Part shown: in pieces, positions 19,803 to 28,799 of the stretch | How positions within the stretch are numbered: the first letter of the stretch is position 1 | How the letters are laid out: every line of letters begins with the position of its first letter | Origin: Suicoccus acidiformans | GTDB lineage: Bacteria > Bacillota > Bacilli > Lactobacillales > Aerococcaceae | Reading direction: 5' to 3' | Assembly: GCF_003546865.1 (NCBI RefSeq) | Contig: NZ_CP023434.1 | Span: 1,054,001 to 1,118,000, forward strand | DNA: 64,000 bases | The notes under the pieces: model-generated | Told to the model about the DNA's origin: nothing | The model's database searches: none | Seen by the model: only the letters and a program-made list of their open reading frames with translations | Position numbers and translations under genes: made by a program

Positions 19803-20277
19803 TTTATATCAAGCAGTGGTCATGGATCACTCACGTCAACCGCGCAATCGCAAAGTGCTTACAGATGCGACTCATCATATGGAATTATTGAATCCAACTT
19901 GTGGTGATGCGATTCAAGTAACTATGCAGGTGGAGGATGGGATTATTCAAGACATAGGCTTTAACGGCTCGGGCTGTGCCATTAGTATTGCGAGTGCCAG
20001 CATGATGACCGAAGTGATGAAAGGCCAACCTGTTGATACGGCTATTGACTTATCCCATGCCTTTAACCAATTAGTCGGTGGCGTGAATGAAGATACTATC
20101 CAACTGGAAACTGCCGAAGTGGAGAAGCTGTTGAAGGATGCTAATTTCCTTGATGGAGTGAAGAAATTCCCCGCTCGCTATAAATGTGCAGTGCTCGCTT
20201 GGCGGGCTTTGGAAATAGGTTTAAATGAAGAAGTAAATGATTTAGAAGACGGCTTAACGACACAAGCCGATGCTTAA
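19780..20277 (+). CDS. sufU: SufU: zinc-dependent sulfur acceptor for SufS
   Basis: SufU receives sulfur from SufS by zinc-ligand exchange and passes it to SufBCD. It has 165 residues with the three conserved cysteines Cys41 (NPTCGDA), Cys66 (GSGCAIS) and Cys136 (RYKCAVLAW), plus Asp43 as the fourth zinc ligand. It is slightly longer than usual because of an acidic C-terminal tail. The start overlaps the 3' end of sufS by 23 bases, so coupled translation is likely. Confidence 0.95.
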   Translation: MALNQLGNLYQAVVMDHSRQPRNRKVLTDATHHMELLNPTCGDAIQVTMQVEDGIIQDIGFNGSGCAISIASASMMTEVMKGQPVDTAIDLSHAFNQLVGGVNEDTIQLETAEVEKLLKDANFLDGVKKFPARYKCAVLAWRALEIGLNEEVNDLEDGLTTQADA

Positions 20278-20291
20278 GGAAAGGTGATACG

Positions 20292-21692
20292 ATGAGTGAA
20301 GTACCAGTAGTCGGCGAATACGAATATGGTTTCCAAGATGATGCCGAAATTATCTTCTCGACAGGCAAAGGCTTAAGTGAAGAAGTTATTCGTACAATTT
20401 CCAAAGAGAAAGACGAGCCTGAATGGATGTTAAACTTTCGTTTAGATGCATATCGAACTTTCCTTGAGAAATATGAGAATATGCCCGAATGGGGCGCAGA
20501 CTTATCAAACTTAGACTTCAATGACTTCGTCTACTATCAGAAAGCGACCGACAAACCGGTCCGCTCTTGGGACGAAGTACCTGATGAAATCAAGGAAACT
20601 TTTGACCGTTTAGGCGTTCCCAAAGCTGAGCGAGCTTATTTGGCTGGGACAACCGTCCAATATGAGTCCGAAGCGGTTTATAGCAATATGAAGGAAGAGT
20701 TTGAGAAATTAGGGATTATCTTTACCGATACCGATACAGGCTTGAAGGAATATCCGGAAATATTCAAAGAATATTTTGCGACGGTGGTTAAGCCTGAAGA
20801 TAGCTTCCAATCAGCCTTGAATAGTGCAGTTTGGTCAGGAGGTACGTTTATTTATGTGCCGAAAGGGGTGCAATTAGAAATCCCGATGCAGACGTATTTC
20901 CGCATGAATAATGCTGCTTCAGCCCAATTCGAACGGACCTTAATTGTCGTAGACGAAGGCGCAAGCATTCATTACGTTGAAGGCTGTACCGCCCCAACGT
21001 TCTCTAATGCCAGTTTACATGCAGCCATTGTAGAGATTGTCGTTAAAGAGAATGCGACCATGCGCTATTCTACCATCCAAAACTGGTCGCATAATGTATA
21101 TAACTTAGTGACTAAGCGGGGACACGTTGAAGCAGGCGGTAATTTAGAATGGGTTGATGGTAATATCGGTTCAGCTAAGACAATGAAATACCCAAGCTGT
21201 ATCCTCAAAGGACGCGGTGCCCGTGGGTCTGTCATGACGGTTGCTTTTGCCGGTAAGGATCAGCATCAACATACCGGAGCGAAATTAATTCACTTAGCGC
21301 CAAACACATCTAGTTCTATTGTCTCTAAATCCATCGCTAAAGACGGTGGGATGGTAGATTACCTAGGGCAAGTATATTTCGCTGAGAACGCAGATGGATC
21401 GAAGTCGCATATCGAGTGTGATACCATTATTATGGATGAGCTATCTAAATCAGATACTATTCCTTTTAATGAGATTCATAATGCGAATGTTTCTTTAGAA
21501 CACGAAGCGAAAGTCTCACGTATTTCTGAAGAACAGTTATATTACTTAATGAGTCGTGGTTTGTCAGAAGCCCAAGCAACAGAGATGATTTTGATGGGGT
21601 TTGTGCAACCATTTACGAAGGAATTGCCGATGGAATATGCGGTGGAATTAAACCGATTGATTGCTTATGAGATGGAAGGGTCAGTTGGGTAG
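20292..21692 (+). CDS. sufB: Fe-S assembly scaffold protein SufB
   Basis: SufB is the core scaffold on which clusters form. It has 466 residues, with the SufB-specific N-terminal region, [26 protein letters not shown]-type core near 300-325 (quoted in parts: [30 protein letters not shown]) and C-terminal [18 protein letters not shown]. Candidate cluster residues include a cysteine in [11 protein letters not shown], a conserved site in the family. It is the last gene of the suf operon and is followed by a terminator. Confidence 0.97.
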   Translation: MSEVPVVGEYEYGFQDDAEIIFSTGKGLSEEVIRTISKEKDEPEWMLNFRLDAYRTFLEKYENMPEWGADLSNLDFNDFVYYQKATDKPVRSWDEVPDEIKETFDRLGVPKAERAYLAGTTVQYESEAVYSNMKEEFEKLGIIFTDTDTGLKEYPEIFKEYFATVVKPEDSFQSALNSAVWSGGTFIYVPKGVQLEIPMQTYFRMNNAASAQFERTLIVVDEGASIHYVEGCTAPTFSNASLHAAIVEIVVKENATMRYSTIQNWSHNVYNLVTKRGHVEAGGNLEWVDGNIGSAKTMKYPSCILKGRGARGSVMTVAFAGKDQHQHTGAKLIHLAPNTSSSIVSKSIAKDGGMVDYLGQVYFAENADGSKSHIECDTIIMDELSKSDTIPFNEIHNANVSLEHEAKVSRISEEQLYYLMSRGLSEAQATEMILMGFVQPFTKELPMEYAVELNRLIAYEMEGSVG

Positions 21693-21712
21693 ATAGTATT
21701 AGAATAATGGGT

Positions 21713-21750
21713 GACCTAGAGGTTGTTGAAGACAATTTCTAGGCTTTTTG
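21713..21750 (+). terminator. Terminator after sufB
   Basis: Stem CCTAGAGGTTG / CAATTTCTAGG around TTGAAGA (with G-U pairs), followed by CTTTTTG. A second, IS-split hairpin lies just beyond (21810-21822 with 23602-23614). Confidence 0.75.
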
Positions 21751-21990
21751 CGTGGGATGAGTAGGGGTTAATCCTTAAGGTACGGGCCAATCTATAGAAA
21801 AGAAAGTTGAAAAAGGAAGGTGTCTCATTAGAGTGAAGTATAGTGACCCCAAAAAGTTAGACTAGATTTTATGAAGAGTTACCCCAATAATGGGTAGCTC
21901 TTTTTTGTGTTTCTGAAAGATTCAATAAAGATATAACACTTAAGTTGCTTCAAGGTGACCGATTTCGCAAGAACAGAGAAGCTGCTAATT

Positions 21991-22093
21991 GACCTAACCA
22001 AAACATCTCATCAGACATCCAGGCTTGTCAAGAGGAAGAGCGAAGCGGCTCTTGATAAGTCTGGATGGTTTGTGAAACCATTGAGGTTAGGTG
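21991..22093 (-). repeat. Large imperfect inverted repeat inside the IS tail
   Basis: Outer arms GACCTAACC / GGTTAGGTG, inner arms CATCCAGGCTTGTCAAGAG / CTCTTGATAAGTCTGGATG (22017-22034 with 22049-22067). It lies downstream of orfB and may end transposase transcription, although no long T run follows. The gap 21840-22106 has no gene. Confidence 0.6.
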
Positions 22094-22106
22094 ATTTGCG
22101 ACATGT

Positions 22107-23000
22107 TTAGGCACTTAAAAGCAATTGTTGTTGTCTGTATTCAACAGGACTTAAATAGCCTAATTTCTCTTTAATCCTATCTTCATTGTAGTAACGAATA
22201 TAGTCGTGGATAGCTTGTTCCAGTTCCCTACGGCTACGATAAACTTTCCCATAAAACATTTCTTGTTTCATGATGCCGAAGAAGTTCTCCATCGGCGCAT
22301 TATCTAAACAATTTCCCTTTCGGGACATACTCTGGAAAATCTGATGATCTTTCAATAATTGTTGATAGTCGTTCATCTGATAAGCCCAGCCTTGGTCCGA
22401 ATGAAAGGTTCGTCTAAATTGGCAATCTTTTGTAGCTTCAACGGCTTCTTCGAAGGCTTCCATCATACTTTCCTTATTAGGTTGTTTTGAGATTTTATAG
22501 CTAATGACTTCCAGATTAAACAAGTCAATAAAGGGATCTAAATACAACTTTTTCAATTGATACTGTCCTGAATCATCAGCTTCATAATAATGGAACTCCG
22601 TTGTATCCGTCACAATTTTTTGGTGTGGAATAGAACTTGTAAATCTACGATTTAAGCGGTTAGGTGCTTTCTCACCAATATCACCTTGATAGGAGTTGTA
22701 TTTCCGTGATTTTCGAGTAAATGAGGTCACTTGTAGATTCATTTCTTTCATCAATCGTTGAACTTTTTTCTTATTGACGGTATAACCACGACGACGTAAC
22801 TCCGCATGAACACGGCGATAACCGTAGTTTTCATGTGCTTGACGAATATCAAGAATTTCTTCTTTTAATGCTTCGTCTTTATTGGGTCTATTCAAACACT
22901 CTAATTGATAATAATAGGTTGCCTTAGGAAAATCTAAAGTCTTCAGTATCAGCGTCAAAGAATACTCTGTAGACTCATGGAGATTACGGATGGCCATCAC
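22107..23000 (-). CDS. IS3-family transposase OrfB (DDE catalytic subunit)
   Basis: A 297-residue rve-type integrase core with the DDE triad visible: first Asp in KIVTDTTEFHY, second in FHSDQGWAYQ, Glu in DNAPMENFFGIMKQE. The HTH_21-like N-terminal region has ENYGYRRVHAELRRRGYTVN. It ends in YNEDRIKEKLGYLSPVEYR, typical of the IS150 type. The GTG-ATG start overlaps the orfA stop by 4 bases. IS3 elements normally make an OrfAB fusion by -1 frameshifting, but coupled reinitiation is also possible here. No disruption is seen, so it may be active. Confidence 0.93.
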   Translation of the reverse strand: MMAIRNLHESTEYSLTLILKTLDFPKATYYYQLECLNRPNKDEALKEEILDIRQAHENYGYRRVHAELRRRGYTVNKKKVQRLMKEMNLQVTSFTRKSRKYNSYQGDIGEKAPNRLNRRFTSSIPHQKIVTDTTEFHYYEADDSGQYQLKKLYLDPFIDLFNLEVISYKISKQPNKESMMEAFEEAVEATKDCQFRRTFHSDQGWAYQMNDYQQLLKDHQIFQSMSRKGNCLDNAPMENFFGIMKQEMFYGKVYRSRRELEQAIHDYIRYYNEDRIKEKLGYLSPVEYRQQQLLLSA

Positions 23001-23545
23001 TTCTTGTTGTCGTGTTGCCGCTTGTCTGCTTCCCGCAACCTCCTCAATTCCTTTAAAAATTTATTCTCAATATCTAGCATTTGAATGCGTTCTTCTTGTT
23101 CTTTAATGATTTCCTTTAAGGCATCTGGATCACTCGGTAAAGGCGTCTTTTTGGGATTTTGTGGATTCTTTTTCTGTGAATTAGACATGGTAGTTGGCCT
23201 CCCTATTGGTCTAGATAAGCCATCAATACCGTCTTCCTTAAAGGCTCGCATCCAATTTGCGATTAAGCTTGGATTATTGATCCCTAATTGGACACCGACT
23301 TCGCGATAGCTTAACTCTGTAGTTAAGTACAATTCTATCGCATATAGCTTGGTTTCTAAAGGATAAGACTGTCTTGTTGACTTAACTTGAAGGCCTTCTA
23401 AGCCGAAGTCTTGATAATTATGGATCCATCGTTTCACTATTGACTGAGCGATTTGATATTTTTTCGCTAAAGTCCTAAATCCGCCTTTTCCAGCTTCGTA
23501 GTCAGTAACAATTTGAAGTTTCGTTTCTAAACTATACTTGGTCAT
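22997..23545 (-). CDS. IS3-family OrfA (DNA-binding subunit)
   Basis: A 182-residue protein with two helix-turn-helix units (LETKLQIVTDYEAGKGGFR..., LETKLYAIELYLTTELSYRE) and a C-terminal leucine-rich coiled coil (LKEIIKEQEERIQMLDIENK). It binds the terminal repeats. I start at the ATG MTKYSLETK (23545); the upstream frame crosses the IS end. The only RBS-like sequence, GGGGG, lies inside a perfect 15-bp hairpin in the leader. Confidence 0.9.
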   Translation of the reverse strand: MTKYSLETKLQIVTDYEAGKGGFRTLAKKYQIAQSIVKRWIHNYQDFGLEGLQVKSTRQSYPLETKLYAIELYLTTELSYREVGVQLGINNPSLIANWMRAFKEDGIDGLSRPIGRPTTMSNSQKKNPQNPKKTPLPSDPDALKEIIKEQEERIQMLDIENKFLKELRRLREADKRQHDNKK

Positions 23546-23552
23546 AAAAATA

Positions 23553-23590
23553 CCCCCAAAAGTTAGATTTTTTGGTCTAACTTTTGGGGG
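23553..23590 (-). promoter_or_regulatory. Perfect 15-bp hairpin over the transposase RBS at the IS right end
   Basis: CCCCCAAAAGTTAGA and TCTAACTTTTGGGGG with an 8-base loop. The outer arm is part of the terminal repeat; the inner arm covers the G-rich RBS 8 bases before the orfA ATG. Transcripts entering from outside would fold and hide the RBS. Confidence 0.7.
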
Positions 23591-23617
23591 TCGGCTCAAA
23601 GCACCTTCCTTTTTATT

Positions 23618-24616
23618 TTATCCTTTTACTTTAACAATCGTTCTTCCTAGATGTTTACCGTCTTTTAATGCAGTTATAGTTTGATCAACTTCATCAAGGG
23701 AGATTTCTTCAACGGTTAAGTTCTTAGCAACATGCCAATCAGTAGCCAATTTATCCCATATGAGTCGATAGAAATCAGCATCACTTTCATCAATGATACT
23801 GTTGATTCCTAGTAAATTTATCCCTCTTAGTATAAGAGGCATGACAGTTGTATTTAGTTCTATACCTCCAGCGTTACCACATAAGGACATGCTTCCTTTT
23901 TCATATATTTGAGGAATAAGTGTTGCGGCAACCTCTCCACCGACAGTATCAAGAATATAATTATATTTACGAGATCCAAGGGTTTTCTTCTTACCAATAT
24001 CGTCTGCCCATACAACTTGTTGGGCACCTAAACGAAGCACAAGCTCTTCTTGGTAATCTTTTCGTATCAAAGCACTGATATTTCGATAACCTATTTTGTG
24101 AAGAATACTTAAGGCAATGCTGCCAACTCCACCTGAAGCACCTGTTACAAGAATATGAGGGTTATTCTCTGGGGACATTCCATGAGATTCTAATTCATAT
24201 ACTGATTGGGCAGCAGTGAAACCTGCAGTTCCATAAATCATAGCGTCTTTTAAATCTAATGTATCAGGAATTGGGAAAACCCAGGATGCTGGCACCCTAG
24301 CATACTCACTAAGTCCTCCAGTATGCTTAACTCCCAAAGCTCTCCCGGTAATAACAACCTTTTGTCCAGCTTTTATTTCTTCAGCGTTAGACTCTACAAC
24401 AACTCCACTTAAATCAATTCCTGGAATCATTGGATAATGACGAATGACACCTCCCTTTGTCTGGAAGCCAAGCATATCTTTGTAGTTTACAGAAGAATAA
24501 TGTACCTCGATAATTACTTCACCTTCATCAAGTTGATTAATGTCAACATCTTCTAATTGGTAGGTAACTTCTTTATTATCATTCTCTCGGACAACCCATG
24601 CTTTAAATGTGTGCAT
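23618..24616 (-). CDS. AcuI/YhdH-type quinone oxidoreductase (possible acryloyl-CoA reductase)
   Basis: A 332-residue zinc-free medium-chain dehydrogenase/reductase. The N-terminal GroES-like domain has SSVNYKDMLGFQTKGG and the IPGIDLSGVVVES segment. The NADPH-binding fold has ILVTGASGGVGSIALSILHKIGY near residues 150-172. The C-terminal DGKHLGRTIVKV is typical of YhdH/AcuI. Close relatives reduce acryloyl-CoA, but the natural substrate here is unknown. The region is visibly more AT-rich than suf or recD2, which suggests separate origin. The RBS is weak (AGGGGGA). A palindrome ATTCTCAGAAT at about 24650-24661 in the upstream region could be an operator. Confidence 0.88.
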   Translation of the reverse strand: MHTFKAWVVRENDNKEVTYQLEDVDINQLDEGEVIIEVHYSSVNYKDMLGFQTKGGVIRHYPMIPGIDLSGVVVESNAEEIKAGQKVVITGRALGVKHTGGLSEYARVPASWVFPIPDTLDLKDAMIYGTAGFTAAQSVYELESHGMSPENNPHILVTGASGGVGSIALSILHKIGYRNISALIRKDYQEELVLRLGAQQVVWADDIGKKKTLGSRKYNYILDTVGGEVAATLIPQIYEKGSMSLCGNAGGIELNTTVMPLILRGINLLGINSIIDESDADFYRLIWDKLATDWHVAKNLTVEEISLDEVDQTITALKDGKHLGRTIVKVKG

Positions 24617-24833
24617 TATTGCTTCCCCCTTTTAATTAATTTGAAACTATTCTCAGAATAATGCAAACGCTTGTATTAAGTCAAGGATATGAATTTGGAA
24701 TCGATAATAAATTTGTATAAATTGTGTATAAATTCTGACATTTATCCTTAAATAAGATACAATTAATAGGACAAATTATAATATTATTTATGGGAAATAT
24801 CTTTCATTAGCAAAGAAGAAAGAGTAAATTAAA

Positions 24834-26025
24834 ATGGATGTGTCTCAATTTATTTCAGAATTAACGAATCATTTACGTTAGCTATCAAGAAAAATGATGC
24901 ATTTCAGTACAAATTATGAGGTCTTTAAATATTTAGATGATATGATTGCTCAGTTAATTCGTATAGTTTTTTCGCTGATTGCCTTATTTGACCAGAATAA
25001 TTTAAATTTAGCTTATGTGAGTGGTGATTTGCCTAATATACATATGTTATTTCCGAAAAATCACCAAGATGTATGGCAAGAAAGTCTTGAACAGTCAATG
25101 ATGAAAGAGGACTACACTATAGCTAATGAACAAATTTTTTTGCCATATTTTGATGAGATTGGAGTTAAGACGTGGTTTAGTATCCCGATAGCTGAAGAGG
25201 GGAAAATTTATGGTATATATTTTTTGGGGATATTATGATAATGTGCCACTTTATCAAGAAATGCGTAATGAATTGGATAATTTAGGTAATTATATAGCAA
25301 TTGCTGTTATGGCTATTCGACGAATAGAAGAAAATACGCAGAAAATTATCCAGTTTCAAGGAAGGATTAAACAAGAGGATACATTAAAAGAACAAATCGA
25401 AAGAGTTATCGAGAAAGTTGTTCAATTTGCTGGCCATTCGACACGAAGTAATCAAATGGCCTTGTATTTACTAGATGATAGGCGTGAGAATTTTGTACTA
25501 CAAGAGCCTTCTTATGGCTATGTGAGAAAAGACAAAGAAATAATTATTAGTTCAGCTACCCAATTAAAAGACGTCTTTGAAAGGGTAGAGCAAATTGGAT
25601 ATGACGTTTACACTTATCCGCTCATCTTAGGGAGTAATCTAATTGGCGCCATCTATGGTCGTAAACAACCAGGAGAGATTTATACTTTTCAGGACAGTGA
25701 AGTCATTCAAATGTATGGTGATTATTTTCTCACCAGTTATGAAAACATTCAACTTGTTTATAGTGAACGAGCTATGCGATCAGATTTAGAAGATCTTTTA
25801 CAACTTCAACAGAAATTGATTGAGTAGACAATTCAGACAAAAGATTTTGAGGGAATGAATAATATAGTAAAATATTCATATGATATTTCGATTATTCTAT
25901 TCGACAAATTCCTTAATCCATTGAGTTATACTTTGACAGAAAATTCTGCTTTATCAGAAAAGGATTTTCGTGAGGGTGGACAAGGCATTGCATTAATACT
26001 TGAGAATGGTTATTATCAAGAGTAA
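24834..26025 (+). pseudogene. Broken GAF-domain regulator, PucR/CdaR-like, C-terminus missing
   Basis: Joining frames gives one protein of about 395 codons interrupted three times: TAG at 24879-24881 after MDVSQFISELTNHLR, a +1 frameshift in the T6G4 tract near 25227-25236, and TAG at 25825-25827. Visible parts are a GAF-like segment (VFSLIALFDQNNLNLAYVSGD, TWFSIPIAEEGKIYGIYF), a second region with coiled-coil character (25300-25420), and a tail (GMNNIVKYSYDISIILFDKF) like the start of the PucR middle domain. The HTH end expected for this family is absent. The family assignment is tentative. It may once have regulated the divergent oxidoreductase gene. Confidence 0.65.
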
Positions 26026-26057
26026 CTTCTTTTCTAAAGGTCAATCAATCTAACTCA

Positions 26058-26090
26058 AGAGCATCTTTCTAAATGGAAGATGCTTTTTCC
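26058..26090 (+). terminator. Terminator after the regulator pseudogene
   Basis: AGAGCATCTTTC / GGAAGATGCT-type hairpin with an AAAT loop, then TTTTTCC. It lies just before the recD2 promoter. Confidence 0.65.
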
Positions 26091-26104
26091 TTTGGCAACA
26101 CTCT

Positions 26105-26133
26105 TTGTAATCTCCCCCAACAATAGGTATAAT
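26105..26133 (+). promoter_or_regulatory. recD2 promoter
   Basis: TTGTAA at 26105-26110, a 17-base spacer, TATAAT at 26128-26133, then GAAAGGGGGTGG as RBS before the ATG at 26161. Confidence 0.65.
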
Positions 26134-26160
26134 AAATCTACTAGAAAGGGGGTGGAGTTC

Positions 26161-28734
26161 ATGAGCGAGACAATCGAATCATTAATTGTCGGCGATGTTG
26201 AAGCGATTTATTTCGAAAATCCTAATAATCTTTACAAGGTCGTCCGAATTAATGTGGACCAGGAAGAGTCTGACTTAATCATCGGCGACTCAATTGTCAT
26301 CACTGGGCAATTTGCTACATTGCATGTGGATACGACTTATGAATTCTATGGTCATTTGACCAATCACCCTAAATATGGTGAACAGTTTGCGGTTGAACGC
26401 TACCAACAGGTCGCTTTAACGAGCGAATTTGGCTTGGTGGAATATTTATCCAGTAATCGCTTTAAAGGGGTCGGGACGGTTATCGCTCAGCGCGTCGTTG
26501 ATAAATTAGGGATGCAGGCCATTGAGTGTATTATTGCGGATGCTACAGCTTTAGATGGTATCACCGGCTTATCCAAGAAAGTTGCGGACAATTTGCGGCG
26601 GCAAGTGATTGAACATCAAGGTACGGAGCAAGTGATTATGAAGCTCAATGAGTGGGGCTTTGGTCCGTCTTTATCTGAGAAGATTTATCAAATTTATGGC
26701 AGTGGTGCTATTGAAGTTATTCAGGAGAATCCTTTTGATTTGGTTGAGCAAGTCGAAGGTATTGGCTTCAATAAAGCGGATCAATTAGCTGAAAAGCTCG
26801 GCATGGAGGCGGATGCTCAGGAACGCTTGATTGCGGGTTTGTTTGCAACGGTCAGTGAGATTTCTAACAGTAACGGCGATACTTGTGTTGAAGAGGCCTT
26901 GCTCTTACAAGAAGCGCAAAAGCTTTTGGAGAAGAGTCGACCGTTTATGATTGATGAAGCAAGCCTGAATCAAGCGCTGGAAAGTGCGTTGCAGAAAGAA
27001 ACGCTTTTTCGTATTGATACAGGGGTCATGATTCCTAGTCTGTATTACGCTGAACTGGGAATAGTGCATTATATTGATCAGTATTTGACCTATGAGCAGA
27101 TTGAGCGTTTTGAGCAGGCGGAGATTGCTGCTGCGATTGAAGCAGTTGAAGCGGAATTAGCGATTACTTATGATGCGACACAGAAAGAAGCGCTCAAAAC
27201 AGCGATTGACTCTCCTATGTCCGTCATTACCGGGGGACCAGGGACGGGGAAGACGACGTTGATTAATGGCTTAATTCATATGCATGCGATTCTGCATGAG
27301 TATGATTTGGAAGAAGTTTCTGCTAAGCCGGATAAGAATCCGATACTTCTGGCAGCGCCAACTGGACGTGCGTCAAAACGCATGCAGGAGACGACTGGCA
27401 TGCCGGCCACGACGATTCATCGTCTGATTGGCTTTACCCGGGAGAGTGTGGTTGAAGAATTCTCTGCCACACAGCTGGAAGGGAGTCTCTTAATTGTCGA
27501 TGAGATGTCGATGGTGGATACGTGGCTCATGCACTGGCTTTTGCAGGCCGTACCCTATGAATTGCAAGTCATCTTTGTCGGTGACCGCGATCAGTTACCA
27601 TCGGTTGGTCCGGGGAAAGTCTTTAATGATTTAATCGCTTCACGGATGATTCCCTCCATTTCCTTGACTAAGATATATCGCCAAGCGCGAGATAGTTCTA
27701 TTATTCAGCTGGCTCATGCTGTGCGGCAAGGGCAATTGCCTGGTGATTTCCTTGCCAAAAAGCATGACCGCACCTTTATTCAAGCAACTAGTGAGCAAAT
27801 TGGACCTGCGGTCAAGCAGATAGTTGAACATGCTGTGAAGAAAGGTTTTGATGCGAATAATTTGCAGGTTTTAGCACCTATGTACCGGGGACCTGCTGGG
27901 ATTAATGCCTTGAATGAATTATTACAAGAACTCCTCAATCCGCCTCGAACAAGACGGCGCGAGCTACAATATTTCGACACAGTGTTTCGGGTGGGGGATA
28001 AGGTACTGCAATTGGTCAACAATACGGAAGAAGGCGTATATAACGGGGATATTGGGCGGATTGAAGCTATTTTCTACAAGAAGGAGACGGAATCAAAGCA
28101 AGATGAACTGGTTGTGTCCTTTGATGAGAAGGAGCTGACGTATTTACGCGGTGATTTGGATCAATTAGCTCTTGCTTATTGCATGTCAATTCACAAGTCC
28201 CAAGGGAGTGAGTATGATCTAGTAATATTACCACTGATTGACTTATATTCGCGCTTACTGCGCAAGGATGTCCTTTATACCGCCATTACACGCGCTCAGA
28301 AAAGCTTGATTCTTATCGGCAATCCTGAAAGTTTCCATAAGGCAGTCCATCAGCAGCAAAGTGAGCGGCAGACTTTCTTAGGGGAATTGTTGCAGGTTAA
28401 GGCAAGTGAGCGTAATCCGGATTACCAAACCGCAGTGGCCAAGGCTTCTGAGAAGCCTAAGCAAACTAAGCAGGATAAGCTCCCTGAAAGCGCAAAGAGT
28501 CCAGACGAGGCGCTGGAAACTGACCCGAAACTGAGTCAAGTGGGGACAGGAGATAAGGTACTGGGTGCAGTTCCTGGTGTGACCGTAGTCGCTCAAGAAG
28601 CAAGCAGTGAACCGTCAATGGAAGAACCACCAAGCGATATACCTAAGGTTTTAACGCCTGACAATTATTTACAAATCGACCCACTGATTGGGATGCACGA
28701 TATTAGCCCTTATGACTTTATGGTCGAAACCTAA
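26161..28734 (+). CDS. recD2: ATP-dependent helicase RecD2
   Basis: RecD2 is a RecB-independent 5'-3' superfamily 1 helicase involved in replication-fork repair in Firmicutes. It has 857 residues. The N-terminal OB and HhH-rich region is seen (NRFKGVGTVIAQRVVDKLG, VEGIGFNKADQLAEKLG). The helicase core has Walker A ITGGPGTGKTTLING near 358, Walker B VDEMSMVDTWL near 448, GDRDQLPSVGPG and MSIHKSQGSEYD. The last ~110 residues are a low-complexity Lys/Ser/Pro/Glu extension that is not part of the core. The ATG at 26161 is chosen over an in-frame ATG at 26080 that lies before the promoter. Confidence 0.95.
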   Translation: MSETIESLIVGDVEAIYFENPNNLYKVVRINVDQEESDLIIGDSIVITGQFATLHVDTTYEFYGHLTNHPKYGEQFAVERYQQVALTSEFGLVEYLSSNRFKGVGTVIAQRVVDKLGMQAIECIIADATALDGITGLSKKVADNLRRQVIEHQGTEQVIMKLNEWGFGPSLSEKIYQIYGSGAIEVIQENPFDLVEQVEGIGFNKADQLAEKLGMEADAQERLIAGLFATVSEISNSNGDTCVEEALLLQEAQKLLEKSRPFMIDEASLNQALESALQKETLFRIDTGVMIPSLYYAELGIVHYIDQYLTYEQIERFEQAEIAAAIEAVEAELAITYDATQKEALKTAIDSPMSVITGGPGTGKTTLINGLIHMHAILHEYDLEEVSAKPDKNPILLAAPTGRASKRMQETTGMPATTIHRLIGFTRESVVEEFSATQLEGSLLIVDEMSMVDTWLMHWLLQAVPYELQVIFVGDRDQLPSVGPGKVFNDLIASRMIPSISLTKIYRQARDSSIIQLAHAVRQGQLPGDFLAKKHDRTFIQATSEQIGPAVKQIVEHAVKKGFDANNLQVLAPMYRGPAGINALNELLQELLNPPRTRRRELQYFDTVFRVGDKVLQLVNNTEEGVYNGDIGRIEAIFYKKETESKQDELVVSFDEKELTYLRGDLDQLALAYCMSIHKSQGSEYDLVILPLIDLYSRLLRKDVLYTAITRAQKSLILIGNPESFHKAVHQQQSERQTFLGELLQVKASERNPDYQTAVAKASEKPKQTKQDKLPESAKSPDEALETDPKLSQVGTGDKVLGAVPGVTVVAQEASSEPSMEEPPSDIPKVLTPDNYLQIDPLIGMHDISPYDFMVET

Positions 28735-28744
28735 TAACAAGCTG

Positions 28745-28786
28745 AAAAACCGTTGCCTCACCGAAATTTGGTGGGCAACGGTTTTA
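28745..28786. terminator. Bidirectional terminator between recD2 and the lipid kinase
   Basis: AAACCGTTGCC / GGCAACGGTTT, an 11-bp perfect stem with an inner TCACC/GGTG pairing. A runs lie on one side and T on the other, serving both converging genes. Confidence 0.85.
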
Positions 28787-28799
28787 AAGATTTTGGTAT

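Larger units (their letters stand above)
21839..23598 (-). mobile_element. IS3-family insertion sequence, apparently intact, with 3-bp target duplication AAG
   Basis: A 1760-bp element. Its ends align over 24 bases: TATAGTGACCCCAAAAAGTT-AGAC on the left and TGAGCCGACCCCCAAAAGTT-AGAC on the right, read inward, with GACCCC-AAAAGTTAGAC conserved. AAG flanks both ends (21836-21838 and 23599-23601). It encodes orfA and orfB on the minus strand. About 265 bp between orfB and the left end is non-coding and holds a large inverted repeat. Removing the IS and one AAG restores a perfect terminator hairpin, which confirms the boundaries. Confidence 0.85.

Noticed and set aside
24834-24881. Recoding at TAG as an alternative to pseudogene status of the GAF regulator
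   Set aside because: A second TAG and a frameshift in the same gene, plus a missing C-terminus, make decay the simpler reading.
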